A DNA stretch of 6,592 bases. Source: Mucilaginibacter sp. (lineage in GTDB: Bacteria > Bacteroidota > Bacteroidia > Sphingobacteriales > Sphingobacteriaceae). The notes beneath the pieces were generated by a model that saw nothing but the letters and a program-made list of their open reading frames with translations, was not told the DNA's origin and did not search any database. Where the stretch lies: the NCBI GenBank assembly GCA_028288315.1, contig JAQBNY010000235.1:1-6592 (forward strand). The letters run 5' to 3'. Below, one piece after another: positions 5,145-6,592 of the stretch. The translations under genes and the position numbers were made by a program. Each line of letters begins with the position of its first letter. Position 1 is the first letter of the stretch.

Positions 5145-6592
5145 TTAAAAGGTAACCGGAGCAGGCTTGTCGGCTTTTATGTTGATGGTGGTTCTGCCAA
5201 CCGAAGGGAACAGTGCAATTAATAAAATTGAACCTACAATCAGCCAGCTTATCCAGTGATAATAATCTACAGAAAATTTTAGTTGCGCCTGTACACCTAT
5301 GCCTTTGTTAAAAAGCCCATTCGCTATTTTAATAGCTCGGTCAGGTGCCGCACCTCGATTGATTAGTGCCAGTTTATAGTTAGCTATTCTTTGAACAGCA
5401 CACAGATCGAGGGCACTTAAATTGTCCTGGAAGCGGTTCAAATGGCTGCGCTGACCGTAAAGCTGAAAAAAGTTTATTATAGCAATGCTGCTGGAAAAAC
5501 CGAGAAAGCGTACAAAGATGCCCACGGCTGATCCGGTGTTGCCAAATCTGGAAGGTAATGCAGAAACAGTGAAAAGAATGATTGGCACCATAAGCATACC
5601 GGCTCCCATTCCTTGCAAAATTAACGGAACTATTAAGTCAGATGTATCCACCTGCGTGTTAAACACAAACAACATCCATACATGAAAGATGAGCAAAATA
5701 GCAAACCCATAAATAAAGATCAAGCGGGTGGATTTCTTTAACAGTACCAGCCTCGATGCAATAATTACACTAACAATAATTCCTGCAATATTATAAAGCT
5801 GCAAATAGCCAATATGAATAGGATCTAAACATAAAACGCCACCCATAAAAGTAGTAGTTATGCCAAAAGATCCCCTTACAATGTAGAATATAAAAAGCAG
5901 TATGGTTCCCAGTATGAATTTAGGATGTCGAAAAGCCGCCATATATAAGTAAGGGTTTTTTAAGCTAAGCTGCCGGATAACAAAAACAATAAAAAGAAAT
6001 GCAATGGCTATAATTCCAAAAGTGATACGAGAATCGTCAAACCATTCATACTGTTGCCCGTAGATGAGCACGTATCCAATCAGGCACAAGCCGGATGAAT
6101 AAACAACAAAGCTTGGCCAGTCAAGGCGGTATAAGGGCAGCTTTTTGTTGAATCTTATGTTATTCATTATAAAGAACATTAGCACAGCACCCGGAACATA
6201 GGAATACATAGCGCATTTGTAAATTACATTGTAGTTATAAGTATCAATTATATTAGCTGTAATAAGTGTAGTTAAGGGAGCAATACATAAAAGGATACAA
6301 TAAACAATAGAATATCCAATTTCTTTTGTTCGTTGGCTATGCAGCCTGCTAAATATTAAAGTAAGCGTTATACTGAAAGTTCCAGAGATTAAAAGCCCCT
6401 GTATATATCTCATTGCTAAAAGCGCGACAAATGAGTGGGTATGGTAACACCAGTAACAGGTTCCAATCTGCAAAATTACACCAACAAGCATATATTCCTT
6501 ACTGGCTATGTTTTTAAAGAAACGACCTTCCAGCACTACAAAGCTGGCCATTGCTCCATATAAAATAATCATTGAGTATTGAGCATCGTTAG
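5145..6592 (-). CDS. MFS transporter, DHA2 (EmrB-like) 14-TM type, 5' end outside window
   Basis: This is a hydrophobic inner-membrane protein of the major facilitator superfamily, probably a proton-driven efflux carrier for drugs or other small molecules. From ATG 6572 there are 475 residues, but the frame stays open to the window edge (NDAQYS precedes that Met), so the true start lies outside. About 13 membrane helices are visible, which with one missing N-terminal helix gives the 14 of the DHA2/EmrB group. Landmarks include MRYIQGLLISGTF (family helix-4 style RxxQG), RLDWPSFVVYSSGL before helix 7, LQGMGAGMLMVPIILF, and GNTGSAVGIFVRFLG near helix 13. A loop of about 70 residues (FQLYGQRSHLNRFQ to VDYYHW) separates the last two helices, as in EmrB-type proteins. 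It ends ...TINIKADKPAPVTF, TAA 5145-5147. EmrB partners usually need a membrane-fusion protein (EmrA) and an outer-membrane channel; those would lie upstream, beyond the right edge. The gene appears intact, unlike its downstream neighbours. Confidence 0.85.
   Translation of the reverse strand, partial: NDAQYSMIILYGAMASFVVLEGRFFKNIASKEYMLVGVILQIGTCYWCYHTHSFVALLAMRYIQGLLISGTFSITLTLIFSRLHSQRTKEIGYSIVYCILLCIAPLTTLITANIIDTYNYNVIYKCAMYSYVPGAVLMFFIMNNIRFNKKLPLYRLDWPSFVVYSSGLCLIGYVLIYGQQYEWFDDSRITFGIIAIAFLFIVFVIRQLSLKNPYLYMAAFRHPKFILGTILLFIFYIVRGSFGITTTFMGGVLCLDPIHIGYLQLYNIAGIIVSVIIASRLVLLKKSTRLIFIYGFAILLIFHVWMLFVFNTQVDTSDLIVPLILQGMGAGMLMVPIILFTVSALPSRFGNTGSAVGIFVRFLGFSSSIAIINFFQLYGQRSHLNRFQDNLSALDLCAVQRIANYKLALINRGAAPDRAIKIANGLFNKGIGVQAQLKFSVDYYHWISWLIVGSILLIALFPSVGRTTINIKADKPAPVTF

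Noticed and set aside
1..6592. CRISPR array, toxin-antitoxin pair or defence island
   Set aside because: No regularly spaced direct repeats, no Cas-like or defence-type domains, and no paired small genes with toxin motifs are visible.

Overview
The window looks like the chromosome of a member of the Bacteroidota, most likely a Sphingobacteriaceae-type organism (Mucilaginibacter/Pedobacter-like). This is inferred from protein style: a Bacteroidota-type tyrosine integrase (HIARHTFATT motif), a periplasmic-TPR/single-membrane-helix histidine kinase with an AHEIQNPLNFVNNF H-box, a Bacteroidota-type MpaB-like protein, and start codons that mostly lack Shine-Dalgarno sequences. No species assignment is possible from sequence reading alone.

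Layout. Positions 1-707 hold the 3' two thirds of a ketoacyl-ACP synthase III (FabH-like) gene with its complete Cys-His-Asn active site. It is followed by a start-less open frame (708-980) and a small hypothetical protein (988-1158). On the opposite strand, 1207-1971 encodes an MpaB/DUF2236-family protein. Directly upstream of it, with only 7 nt between the genes, is the C-terminal tail of a membrane protein (1979-2101). That tail is cut off where a tyrosine-integrase remnant begins.

The integrase remnant (about 2097-2430) has lost its N-terminus. It carries a nonsense codon just before the catalytic Tyr and a frameshift in an A9 run. About 45 nt downstream lies the 3' half of a tRNA (2474-2517), followed at once by a rho-independent terminator (2521-2555). 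Together these read as the scar of an integrative element that used a tRNA 3' end as its attachment site and was later mostly deleted.

Right of the scar, 2789 to about 4387 is a broken sensor histidine kinase. It has a signal peptide, TPRs, one transmembrane helix and a HisKA domain, but two frameshifts and no ATPase domain. The reading frame runs into a 151-bp element (4387-4537) bounded by 28-nt near-perfect inverted repeats, each arm itself palindromic. This is a REPIN/MITE-like architecture. From 4538 to 5144 there are only short decayed coding remnants on both strands. The window ends with an intact but edge-truncated DHA2-type MFS transporter on the minus strand (5145-6592).

Overall, three sound genes (fabH-like, mpaB-like, MFS) flank a roughly 3-kb zone of gene decay and mobile-element scars. 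I did not find convincing evidence of a new multi-gene system. The most unusual items are the palindromic-arm repeat element and the integrase/tRNA scar. The density of indels in the middle could be real decay or, less likely, assembly error, since the flanking genes are intact.
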